Assembly: GCA_027080725.1 (NCBI GenBank)
Contig: JALWRC010000015.1
Location: 1 to 64,000 of the forward strand
From: Saprospiraceae bacterium
Lineage (GTDB): Bacteria; Bacteroidota; Bacteroidia; Chitinophagales; Saprospiraceae
Direction: 5' to 3'
Length of the DNA: 64,000 nt
The notes beneath the pieces are model-generated. The model ran no database searches. It saw only the letters and a program-made list of their open reading frames with translations, and had not been told where the DNA came from. Shown here in pieces: positions 53,810 through 62,148 of the stretch; within the stretch, counting starts at the first letter, position 1, and each line of letters starts with the position of its first letter. A program made the translations under genes and the position numbers.

Positions 53810-55594
53810 TTATGGCAGCGGAAGTTTAAAAAAAACATCAACTCGGGTATCTCTTAAGGGCCGGTTATTGTAGTCATAGACTCTTATCAGCCCTTGGCTT
53901 ATTACTCCTGTGACAGAGTGCGTCTCTTTTTGTATAATCCTAAGTACAGCACTATCCTTAACAGCCCTTCCTGTCTCATTTTTCTTTTCAAATTCTACTG
54001 TATAATTGTATTTCACTGTGTCAACCGGATAGTCACCTATCCCTTTCAATTCGAGCACTTGCACCGTAAGGATAATGCTGCTATCAAGGGATAATGCACT
54101 CCAATCCAAATTATCATTGCCTGTCCCCCAAGAAGTATACACACCATCCAAGACGTGCCACTCTCCGTCAACTCTTACTGCCATGAAGCTATCTCTCCTG
54201 GCATCGCAAACCGGAAGGGGCCCGAGGGAAACATCTGTATAGGGAAGGAGGTAATTAATGCCGGATACTTCTTTTCCTGAAGGATCATATCCGACAATTT
54301 CAACATACTTCTCATTAGTACACAGATAACCTCCAATGCTGAAGATTCCCTGCTCATCCGTGATAGCAGTAATCGGAAATCGTGAATTATTCAATCTTAC
54401 TGTACCATCAGCTATCGGGCTCCAATCGCAATCGTACAAAGTGCCTACAATAGAAAACGGAGTATTTCCGGGTTTATTCACTAAATAAAGATCTCCCATT
54501 TCGGCCTTTCGGCCAGCCTGAAAAGGGCCGATAGCTTTTTCCTCCACAATCTGGTCACAGTCGTTATAAACCTTTAATACAAACGCGTGTTCTGCCTGCA
54601 AATAACTCGTAAATTCACCTTTTTCGTTGGTAAGGTCTTCTGCTAAAACCCCATCATAAGCCACCCTATCTCTATCGACTATCGTTACTTTTAAGTAATC
54701 TGCCGGAGTTCCTGAAGCATTGAGTAATCGCATAGAAAATTGTACCGGGCTTTTTTTATCTTGAACAGACCAATATCCGGTCTTAGTGATAGGCGCTTCA
54801 TAGGAATCTCCGGAAGAAGAAAGGGTCGCTTCTCCCTTTTCTACCCATTTAGCCAGAGATACATCAAAATACCATAGCGGAATAGTTGCGGGGGCTGAAG
54901 AGGCCAAGGCTTTGGGCAGGGGTATCCGTGCTTTAACACTGGCGTTTGAGGCAAAGTCTAAGACCTCGCCATTTTGCCTCTCCAGCTCCACCGCAATCAT
55001 TCCGTAAGGAAATAGTGATTTTAAAACATACTCCTTGTCCTCTCCGAGAAATATCCCCGGAAATGAGGTATTTGTATTGCTTAGTTCCGGATTAATCCAA
55101 CGAATGAATACGGACACTTCTTCTTCCACGGGATTTTGCCCGGAATCGACGATAGCTTTAGAAGGAATCTCCAACTGCACCCCATCTGCCAATACACGCC
55201 CACCGTTGCTTGCCAAAACGCTCCCTTGGTTATGAGCTTTCTTTCCAATCGTCTCTATCAATATGGCAGAAGTAACGTTCAGATCCGGGCGAACCACCCG
55301 CATGCTATTAAAATATCCCCTTGATTTTACCTGTACTGTGGCTCCTTCCTTATCGATCAATACATCTTTGATTAAAAAGTATCCCTTATCATCTGTAATG
55401 GTCTTCCGGTCGCCTACAAAGACTTCGACCTTTTTCCTTCCCAATCCATCTTCATCTGTAACTACGCCAAATATTGATGCGTTGACCAAAACTTTGGTAT
55501 GTGCCGGACGTTGCTTCTTAGGTGTGGGCTTTATATTATCCTTGCGACATTGGACAAATAAAACTAAGCTCAATATGATCACAAACCACTTCAT
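53810..55594 (-). CDS. Lipoprotein with carboxypeptidase-regulatory-like domains
   Basis: 594 residues. The signal ends LVLFVQCRK (lipobox Cys16). The first domain is a carboxypeptidase regulatory-like beta-sandwich (ASIFGVVTDEDGLGRKKVEVFVGDRKTITDDKGYFLI pattern, about 38-85). Further repeats of the same plan occur near 375 (VGTLYDCDWSPIADGTVRLNNS) and at the end (YDYNNRPLRDTRVDVF). In between are ASPIC/ZU5-like strands (VLADGVQLEIPSKAIVDSG). It faces the periplasm or cell surface and could be the sensor or regulated product of the sigma system behind it. Its leader holds the block shared with the MobA-like gene. Confidence 0.8.
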   Translation of the reverse strand: MKWFVIILSLVLFVQCRKDNIKPTPKKQRPAHTKVLVNASIFGVVTDEDGLGRKKVEVFVGDRKTITDDKGYFLIKDVLIDKEGATVQVKSRGYFNSMRVVRPDLNVTSAILIETIGKKAHNQGSVLASNGGRVLADGVQLEIPSKAIVDSGQNPVEEEVSVFIRWINPELSNTNTSFPGIFLGEDKEYVLKSLFPYGMIAVELERQNGEVLDFASNASVKARIPLPKALASSAPATIPLWYFDVSLAKWVEKGEATLSSSGDSYEAPITKTGYWSVQDKKSPVQFSMRLLNASGTPADYLKVTIVDRDRVAYDGVLAEDLTNEKGEFTSYLQAEHAFVLKVYNDCDQIVEEKAIGPFQAGRKAEMGDLYLVNKPGNTPFSIVGTLYDCDWSPIADGTVRLNNSRFPITAITDEQGIFSIGGYLCTNEKYVEIVGYDPSGKEVSGINYLLPYTDVSLGPLPVCDARRDSFMAVRVDGEWHVLDGVYTSWGTGNDNLDWSALSLDSSIILTVQVLELKGIGDYPVDTVKYNYTVEFEKKNETGRAVKDSAVLRIIQKETHSVTGVISQGLIRVYDYNNRPLRDTRVDVFFKLPLP

Positions 55595-55614
55595 CTGTTG
55601 GATATTTATCTTCT

Positions 55615-55652
55615 TTAAACGTCAGATGGAACCTTTGATGATTAAAACAATC
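55615..55652 (-). promoter_or_regulatory. Leader block shared with the MobA-like gene, copy 2
   Basis: On the minus strand 36 of 38 bases match 2517-2554. It ends 20 nt before the ATG of the lipoprotein gene at 55594. It is directly followed upstream by ACCGACAT, also present upstream of copy 1, where about 32 extra bases intervene. As this operon encodes an ECF sigma factor, the block is a candidate for its promoter. Confidence 0.65.
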
Positions 55653-55968
55653 ATGTCGGTCTCCTATTTAAAAATTCTTTTCAGCAGGTAGGCGGTCAAA
55701 CATTTCATACATCTTACCTCCGTTTGATCTTATAATGCAACGTAATTGGAAAACGTTGCAAGGTAGTAGATTTTTTTTAAATTTTTAATCTGCTCCTGAT
55801 GCTTAATATATAAAAGATGAAGTAAGCAGTGCTTAAATATGAATGGGCAGAATACACATCATTCCGTTCTGTAATACACAATGTTTTGACTTGTTGAATG
55901 ATAGGTCAACTTCTTAGTAACACCAAGTACTAAATAACTGAAAATGATTCTATAACAGATGTTTTTAG

Positions 55969-55976
55969 TAGCTTTG
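55969..55976 (+). promoter_or_regulatory. -7 element TAGCTTTG
   Basis: Fits TAnnTTTG, 48 nt before the ATG at 56025. Confidence 0.5.
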
Positions 55977-56024
55977 TGGCCTTATATTATAACCTTATCA
56001 CCTACTTGCATAATAGTATAACGG

Positions 56025-59000
56025 ATGAAACCTTCTGCTACAAACTTATCACTTTTACTCATTACATGCATGATTAATTTTTCGCTTCTAATGTCTTGTT
56101 CAGATTCTTCCCATTCCAATCAGGCAGTAAAAGTCACAACATCATCTGTGAAAGCTGAACCAATATTTGAAAAACTGCCACCAAGACAAACCGGAGTAAC
56201 CTTTGTCAATAAGTGTATAGAAACACCAACGTTCAATTATTTGTATTGGTCCTCAATGTATATGGGAGGAGGAATAGGCATTGCCGACTTTAATAATGAC
56301 GGTCTTTTAGATTTCTTTGCTACCGGCAACATCATGCCTTGTAAATTATATATCAATAAGGGAAACATGACATTTGAAGATGTTACCTCTCAATCCGGTA
56401 TTAAGCCGGATGGCAAATGGTCTTTTGGTGTTGCCATTGGTGATGTAAATGGGGATGGTCTTCCGGATATTTACATTTCGAAAAATGGCCATAAACCTAT
56501 ACCTGAACTAAGAAAGAATATTTTATATCTAAATCTTGGCGGACTGAAGTTCAAGGATATAACAGAAGAATCCGGCTTGGGAGATATGGGATTTAGTACC
56601 CAATCCACCTTTTTTGATTACGACAATGATGGAGACCTAGATTTGTATGTTGGCAATCAACCACCGGACAAACGACTGATCGGAAAACCCGAATTCGCAA
56701 ATCAGAAGGGCCCGGATTATACTTCTGACCACCTTTACAAAAATGATGGAACAGGACATTTTATCGATGTTACCAAGGAAGCCGGATTGCAAAATTGGGC
56801 CTACACCTTAAATATTTTGGCCACAGATATCAATGAAGATGGCCGGACTGACCTATACATCACTAACGACTACGCCGAACCGGACTACATCTACATCAAC
56901 AACGGTAACGGAACATTTACCGAATCGCTTGATAAATATGTCAAACACATCTGCAACTTTGCAATGGGCAGCGATGTGGGAGATATCAACAACGATGGGT
57001 TTCAGGACATCGGAGCATTGGACATGTCTGCTTCTGATCACTATCGCTCCAAAACCAATATGAGAGCCATGAATACGGAAGCCTTTTGGAAAAATGTCGA
57101 AAAGGGCAACTATTATCAATATATGACCAATACGCTCCAACTCAATACCGGAGTGGGGAAATTTCAAGAAATTGCTCATTATGCCCATATGGCTTATACG
57201 GATTGGAGTTGGTCATTGTTAATGGCTGACTTTGACAATGATGGGTGGAAGGATATTTTTATCACCAATGGGGTCTATCGGGATGTCCGAAACAACGACT
57301 TCGATAGTTTTGGGAGATTTCTTAATAGCAAAGGGCATCATAGCTTTGATCCATTAAAGCTTCTTAAACAGATTCCACAAACCCCACTTCCCAACCGCTT
57401 TTACCACAACCAACACAACTATGAATTTAAAGAAAAAGCAAAGGATGTAGGATTAGGACAACCTGGGTTTTCCCAGGGAGCAGCCTATGCGGATTTTGAT
57501 AATGATGGAGATTTGGATTTGATTGTCAATAATCTTGGGGACACTTTATCTGTATATAAAAATAATACTCCCAACACAAATCACTATCTCAATATCCGCC
57601 TAAAGGGAAAAGGTAAAAATAAGTTTGCCCTAGGAACACATATCAAAGCCTATTTTAATGATCAGGTTCAAATACGAGAGCATATATTAACCCGAGGTTA
57701 TTTATCCAGCTCTAGCCCGATTGTCCATTTTGGCCTTGGAAAAGCAACCGCTATTGACAAGTTGGATATCATTTGGCCGGACAATACCGTTACTACCCTC
57801 CACCATGTAAAAGGGGACCAAATGCTCGTCATAGACCAATCCAAGGAAAAAACCTCCCCCTACCAAAAAGCCCCTCTACCCACCCCATTAATGGTCGAAA
57901 AGACAGCCCGGTCAGGCATTGACTTCGTTCACAAGGAGAATGCATTTAATGATTTTGCGAGAGAAGTCTTGCTTCCGCAGAAAGAATCTCAAAATGGGCC
58001 AAAAATGGCCAAAGGAGATGTCAATGAGGATGGACTGGAAGACGTATTTATCGGAGGGGCGATTGGCCAAAGCGGAAGACTTTATCTCCAGGGAAGTAAT
58101 GGACAATTTCATGCCGGACCCTCACAGCCTTGGTCTTCAGATAAGAGCTACGAGGATATAGGTGCAGTGTTTTTTGATGCGGACGGGGATAAGGACCTGG
58201 ATCTGTATGTGGTGAGCGGAGGTAGCGAATTTGACCCCGGAGACCGGCATTACCAGGATCGGCTCTACATCAATAAAGGCAATGGCAACTTCACTAAAGC
58301 AAAAGCGGGAACGCTTCCGAAAATAGATCAAAGCGGTTCTGTCGTGTTAGCAAATGACATGGATGCCGATGGGGATTTGGACCTCTTTGTCGGAGGCCGC
58401 ATCATACCGGGAAAATATCCTTATCCCCCAAAGAGTTATTACCTCCAGAATAACGGTGGAAAGTTTGTCGACAAAACCGAAGAACTCGCCCCTGATTTCA
58501 TCCGGTTGGGCCTTGTAACCGATGCCGTTTTTGTGGATATCAATGGAGACCATACCGATGACCTTGTCGCTCTGGGAGAGTGGATGCCCATCACCGTATT
58601 GATCAATAACCATGGGAAATTTGCCGACAAGACAGCGGATTACGGTTGGCAAAATTCGAGAAGCTGGTGGTGGAGCCTCGCTACAGATGATATCAACCGA
58701 GATGGACGGCCGGACTTTGTGTTTGGCTGTATGGGGAAGAATCACAAGTTCAACAAAGCCTCTAAGGAGAAACCATTTGAAGTATTTGGAGAAGACTTTG
58801 ATGGAGACGGGGTCAATGATGTCGTTCTGGCCAAGCATTACAAAGATAAACTGGTACCTACGCGAGGGAAAGACTGCTCTTCTGAGGAGATGCCGTTTAT
58901 TAAGGACAAATTTCCCACCTATGACGCCTTTGCCAAAGCGAGTATCTACAATATTCTACCGGAAGACAAGATAAAGAAAGCCCTTCACTACAAAATTACG

Positions 59001-59375
59001 GATTTTCATAGCAAGTTGGCTTTGAGTACACCTGAGGGGGGGTATGAAATGGTGGACCTTCCGCCGGAATGCCAATTTGCTCCGATAAGAAGCCTCCGGT
59101 TTGTCAATATAGATGAGGATCCGGAGTTGGAACTTATCGGCTGCGGAAACTTATATCCCGCCGAAGTGGAAACAGTACGTCATGATGCGGGAATCGGGTT
59201 TGTACTGGATATCAAAAACAAAGGGCAGGAACTCCATTGGTTGCCTCCATCAAAAACCGGACTTATGGCAGATAAAGATGCACGTTCCTTGCGCATTCTC
59301 AATGACCGGTGGATCGTAATCTCCAACAATAACGATGGCGTACAAGTGTATGAGATAAACCGAAAAGAAATCTGA
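56025..59375 (+). CDS. FG-GAP/VCBS-repeat lipoprotein with ASPIC/UnbV domain
   Basis: 1116 residues. The lipobox lies in SLLMSCSDSS. Calcium-binding FG-GAP/VCBS-type repeats of an integrin-like propeller recur (GIADFNNDGLLDFFATGN, AIGDVNGDGLPDIYISKNG, FFDYDNDGDLDLYVGNQ, ATDINEDGRTDLYITND, AYADFDNDGDLDLIVNN). An ASPIC/UnbV domain follows near residues 525-605 (YLSSSSPIVHFGLGKATAID). A second propeller (VFFDADGDKDLDLYVVSGG, LANDMDADGDLDLFVGG) completes it. Such large CRTAC1-like lipoproteins are common and multicopy in Saprospiria and related groups; their job is unknown, probably at the surface. It is transcribed alone. Confidence 0.9.
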   Translation: MKPSATNLSLLLITCMINFSLLMSCSDSSHSNQAVKVTTSSVKAEPIFEKLPPRQTGVTFVNKCIETPTFNYLYWSSMYMGGGIGIADFNNDGLLDFFATGNIMPCKLYINKGNMTFEDVTSQSGIKPDGKWSFGVAIGDVNGDGLPDIYISKNGHKPIPELRKNILYLNLGGLKFKDITEESGLGDMGFSTQSTFFDYDNDGDLDLYVGNQPPDKRLIGKPEFANQKGPDYTSDHLYKNDGTGHFIDVTKEAGLQNWAYTLNILATDINEDGRTDLYITNDYAEPDYIYINNGNGTFTESLDKYVKHICNFAMGSDVGDINNDGFQDIGALDMSASDHYRSKTNMRAMNTEAFWKNVEKGNYYQYMTNTLQLNTGVGKFQEIAHYAHMAYTDWSWSLLMADFDNDGWKDIFITNGVYRDVRNNDFDSFGRFLNSKGHHSFDPLKLLKQIPQTPLPNRFYHNQHNYEFKEKAKDVGLGQPGFSQGAAYADFDNDGDLDLIVNNLGDTLSVYKNNTPNTNHYLNIRLKGKGKNKFALGTHIKAYFNDQVQIREHILTRGYLSSSSPIVHFGLGKATAIDKLDIIWPDNTVTTLHHVKGDQMLVIDQSKEKTSPYQKAPLPTPLMVEKTARSGIDFVHKENAFNDFAREVLLPQKESQNGPKMAKGDVNEDGLEDVFIGGAIGQSGRLYLQGSNGQFHAGPSQPWSSDKSYEDIGAVFFDADGDKDLDLYVVSGGSEFDPGDRHYQDRLYINKGNGNFTKAKAGTLPKIDQSGSVVLANDMDADGDLDLFVGGRIIPGKYPYPPKSYYLQNNGGKFVDKTEELAPDFIRLGLVTDAVFVDINGDHTDDLVALGEWMPITVLINNHGKFADKTADYGWQNSRSWWWSLATDDINRDGRPDFVFGCMGKNHKFNKASKEKPFEVFGEDFDGDGVNDVVLAKHYKDKLVPTRGKDCSSEEMPFIKDKFPTYDAFAKASIYNILPEDKIKKALHYKITDFHSKLALSTPEGGYEMVDLPPECQFAPIRSLRFVNIDEDPELELIGCGNLYPAEVETVRHDAGIGFVLDIKNKGQELHWLPPSKTGLMADKDARSLRILNDRWIVISNNNDGVQVYEINRKEI
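59041..59053 (-). repeat. ACCATTTCATACC 13-mer, copy i (inside FG-GAP gene)
   Basis: Exact copy, reading GGTATGAAATGGT on the plus strand; the gene reads it as TAT GAA ATG (YEM), yet another frame. Confidence 0.9.
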
Positions 59376-59444
59376 GGATATTGAGACAAACTGTCTGTCT
59401 CCATGGTTATTCCCTACTATTGAGGCGTTTTGTGCAGAGGCCAC

Positions 59445-60152
59445 TTACTTCTCTCCGCACATGATTTCCGTTTTATCTCCACTTATTTTTGGAGAGAGGT
59501 AGGGGATACCTAAGTTGAGTCCACGAACTATAAATAACAGACCAAACAAAAACAGCAAGTAAGGAACAAATCTTTGCATTCTGGTCCGGACGGATGCGCT
59601 TATCTTATGAGATATCATGGGGAGGATTGTCATGACAGGCAAGGTGCCCAAACCAAAGAACAACATAAAAATAATGCTGTCTATCACACCTCCAAACGGA
59701 ACAGAAGCAAGTCCTGCTGTCATGACCATACCACACGGGAGTAGCCCGTTGAACAGTCCAATAGTAAACAAAGAGGCATTGGAGCCATCATTAAACTGCC
59801 GGGTAAGCCTTTTGGTAATCGACTGGCCAAAAGATGATGTGATGCTTGTAAAAGGGTTGACCCTGGATAAGAATGCCGGTGCGATGACGGATAAGATGAG
59901 TATAAGCCCGATGGTGATGCTTGTCCACTGCAACATATCTGCCATCCGTAGGCCGGTCCCAAACAAGCCAAACAAGAATCCAATACTCATATACGAAAGA
60001 ACACGACCGGAATTATAAATCATTGTCCCAACCAATCGTCCCAACCTATTGGTTGTGCTCAGAGGGATAATAAGTGCGATGGGCCCACACATGCCGATAC
60101 AATGCAGATTGCCCAACAAACCGATGAGAAATGCCATGGTCAACATTTCCAT
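59445..60152 (-). CDS. SafE/DsbD-type membrane protein of the cbb3 oxidase locus
   Basis: 235 residues with about six membrane helices. The cysteine motifs GNLHCIGMCGP (helix 1) and NGLLPCGMV (helix 4) are typical of the sulfite-exporter TauE/SafE or DsbD_2-like family that lies beside ccoG-ccoH in Bacteroidota. The cysteines suggest thiol/disulfide or copper handling in cbb3 oxidase assembly; CcoI (the copper ATPase) is not in the window. It follows the FixH gene with a 3-bp gap. Confidence 0.88.
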   Translation of the reverse strand: MEMLTMAFLIGLLGNLHCIGMCGPIALIIPLSTTNRLGRLVGTMIYNSGRVLSYMSIGFLFGLFGTGLRMADMLQWTSITIGLILILSVIAPAFLSRVNPFTSITSSFGQSITKRLTRQFNDGSNASLFTIGLFNGLLPCGMVMTAGLASVPFGGVIDSIIFMLFFGLGTLPVMTILPMISHKISASVRTRMQRFVPYLLFLFGLLFIVRGLNLGIPYLSPKISGDKTEIMCGEK

Positions 60153-60155
60153 AAC

Positions 60156-60599
60156 TTAGAGCCATATTTGTTTTTCCCAGTAGTAGGATGCCCCTTGTTT
60201 CTCCCACGTAAGTTTCACAGTATAGGCTCCGCGCTTCAATCCATTTAATGGGATCACGAGTTGTCCGTCGAGGATAGACGGAGCCATATCAAATCGCTTG
60301 TCCAAGCGTTGATTATCCGGTCGATACAAATGAATCACTCCCTTGGCACCTTGTAGCGCTGATCGATTGGAGAAGGAGATTACCATTTGACTTTGTGGTT
60401 TATCTATGTGTAACTGCATGCCCAAGTTCTTCGCGCGCTCTATCGCATCAATGGTCTTTTGATAATGCACTTCTTTCTCATAATACTCCGGTGAGACCAG
60501 GTCTGTATCATTATGAAATGCCCTATATACCAAGGACAAAATTCCAACCATAAAAACAGCCATGAATACAGCGATTCCGGTACCCCAATTCCACTTCAT
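60156..60599 (-). CDS. ccoH: FixH/CcoH-family cbb3 oxidase assembly protein
   Basis: 147 residues. One N-terminal membrane helix (about 5-28, WGTGIAVFMAVFMVGILSLV), then LVSPEYYEKEVHYQKTIDAIERA and a small beta domain. This is the FixH family: one helix and a periplasmic part needed for assembly of the cbb3 oxidase. Between ccoG and the SafE-type gene with short gaps (10 and 3 bp). Confidence 0.9.
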   Translation of the reverse strand: MKWNWGTGIAVFMAVFMVGILSLVYRAFHNDTDLVSPEYYEKEVHYQKTIDAIERAKNLGMQLHIDKPQSQMVISFSNRSALQGAKGVIHLYRPDNQRLDKRFDMAPSILDGQLVIPLNGLKRGAYTVKLTWEKQGASYYWEKQIWL

Positions 60600-60609
60600 A
60601 TCTTATTAT

Positions 60610-62010
60610 TTATAATAATGGTCCAAGAAAGATGACTTTTTCTCTACTTATCCGTTTGCCATTTCCATAAATAATCACATAGACTTTATTCTTGCCCCTC
60701 TTCACCTTCGATGTATCAAGAATCAGTACAAACTTACCATGGGTCAGTGACTCTTTTGGCAGTCGTATTTTGTCTCCTACTACCTTTACTTCTCCTTCGT
60801 AACCCTTGTCTAATTTTATATCAATATCATAATCCTTCCTCGTTTTGTTGACGATGGATACATCATAAAAGTTGGCAATCTTACCTCCCTCCATAGCCCG
60901 TTGGGTCGTACCGGGAGAACGTGTTACGATTACGGAAAAGTCATGGCGGTTGACTAATAAAAACCCTAATACTCCCAGCAAAAACACCAAAACGACAGAA
61001 TAAAAACCATCTCTTGCAGTAAACTTGAATCGCTGACCCTTTTTAATTCCATTGATCGAATCATATCGTATGAGTCCCCTGTCAAACCCTACCTTATCCA
61101 TTATCGAGTCACAGGCATCTATACAAGCTGTACAATTAACACACTCCAATTGGGTGCCGTTGCGAATATCTATACCGGTCGGGCAGACATGTACACACTG
61201 TTTACAGTCGATACAATCACCATAACCCAACGCCTTCCGGTCTTCACCCTTCTTGAAGCGCGCTCTATTCTCCCCTCTAATAAAGTCATATGCCACTACG
61301 ATAGATTGTTCATCGAGCAAGACCCCTTGCAGTCTCCCGTATGGACAAATAGTCGTACATACTTGTTCTCGTAAAAAAGCGAAGACCCCATAAAACAAAA
61401 GCGTAAAGATGATGATTCCCACCAGGCCGGTAAGATGGTTCATCGGATTATCCGTCTGTATTTTCCAAAGCTCTTCTGCTCCGATAATATACGATAAAAA
61501 GGTATTGGCTATCAGAAATGAGATAGCGAGAAATATAGCGTGCTTGAGCGTCTTTTTGATGATTTTTTCTCTGTTCCAGGGTTGTTTGTTGAGTTTTTTT
61601 TGCTTGGTCCAGTCGCCTTCTATCCAATACTCTATCGGACGAAAAATCATCTCCATAAAAATGGTCTGAGGACATACCCACCCACAAAATACACGACCAT
61701 AAATTATGGTAAAGACGACGATGAAGATCACAGCCGTAATCATAGCAATAGCAAAAATATAGAAGTCTTGCGGCCAAAATATATTGCCGAAAATAATAAA
61801 CTTCCTATGGATAATATCAAATAGCAACAGCGGCTCTCCTTTATACTTAACATGCGGAGCAATCAACAGAAAAGCCACTAACAAGAAAGCCAGGATCCTT
61901 CTCCAATTGTAATAGCGACCGGAGGGTTTCTTGGGGTAAACCCAAATACGCTTTCCCTCTTTGGTCACGGTTGCGATAGAGTCCCTAAAAGCTTCGTTGG
62001 ATTGAGACAT
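60610..62010 (-). CDS. ccoG: Cytochrome c oxidase accessory protein CcoG
   Basis: 466 residues. Five or so membrane helices; NapH-like motifs GRVFCGWVCPQTIFMEMIFR and CTTICPYGRLQG; a two-cluster ferredoxin part CIDCKQCVHVCPTGIDI and CVNCTACIDAC; then an Ig-like periplasmic tail. CcoG reduces copper during cbb3 oxidase assembly. A terminator-like hairpin separates it from ccoP, so it may be less expressed than the structural genes. Confidence 0.96.
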   Translation of the reverse strand: MSQSNEAFRDSIATVTKEGKRIWVYPKKPSGRYYNWRRILAFLLVAFLLIAPHVKYKGEPLLLFDIIHRKFIIFGNIFWPQDFYIFAIAMITAVIFIVVFTIIYGRVFCGWVCPQTIFMEMIFRPIEYWIEGDWTKQKKLNKQPWNREKIIKKTLKHAIFLAISFLIANTFLSYIIGAEELWKIQTDNPMNHLTGLVGIIIFTLLFYGVFAFLREQVCTTICPYGRLQGVLLDEQSIVVAYDFIRGENRARFKKGEDRKALGYGDCIDCKQCVHVCPTGIDIRNGTQLECVNCTACIDACDSIMDKVGFDRGLIRYDSINGIKKGQRFKFTARDGFYSVVLVFLLGVLGFLLVNRHDFSVIVTRSPGTTQRAMEGGKIANFYDVSIVNKTRKDYDIDIKLDKGYEGEVKVVGDKIRLPKESLTHGKFVLILDTSKVKRGKNKVYVIIYGNGKRISREKVIFLGPLL

Positions 62011-62035
62011 GATATTGACTGGTTTTAAACAAAAC

Positions 62036-62071
62036 GGGGTAAGAGAATAAGCACGGTGACCCTCTTACCCC
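62036..62071 (-). terminator. Hairpin between ccoP and ccoG
   Basis: GGGGTAAGAG (62036-62045) and CTCTTACCCC (62062-62071) form a perfect 10-bp stem with a 16-nt loop; on the minus strand it is followed by GTTTTGTTT. It lies about 78 nt after the ccoP stop. Confidence 0.65.
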
Positions 62072-62148
62072 AATATTTGTCATTACAAAAATAAAACAGG
62101 AGTTGTGGTAAATAGTTTATTCATTCTCCTGTCCAACTGTGATGGTGA

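Larger units (their letters stand above)
55595..56024. other. 430-bp divergent intergenic region
   Basis: Between divergent genes. It holds the shared leader block (55615-55652), a 2-mismatch variant of the 13-mer (55699-55711), a small inverted repeat GCAACGT/ACGTTGC (about 55737-55760), and a -7 element at 55969-55976. No gene is supported. Confidence 0.6.

Noticed and set aside
55737-55800. GCAACGT/ACGTTGC hairpin followed by T-run as terminator
   Set aside because: It lies between two divergent gene starts, so no transcript needing termination is evident.
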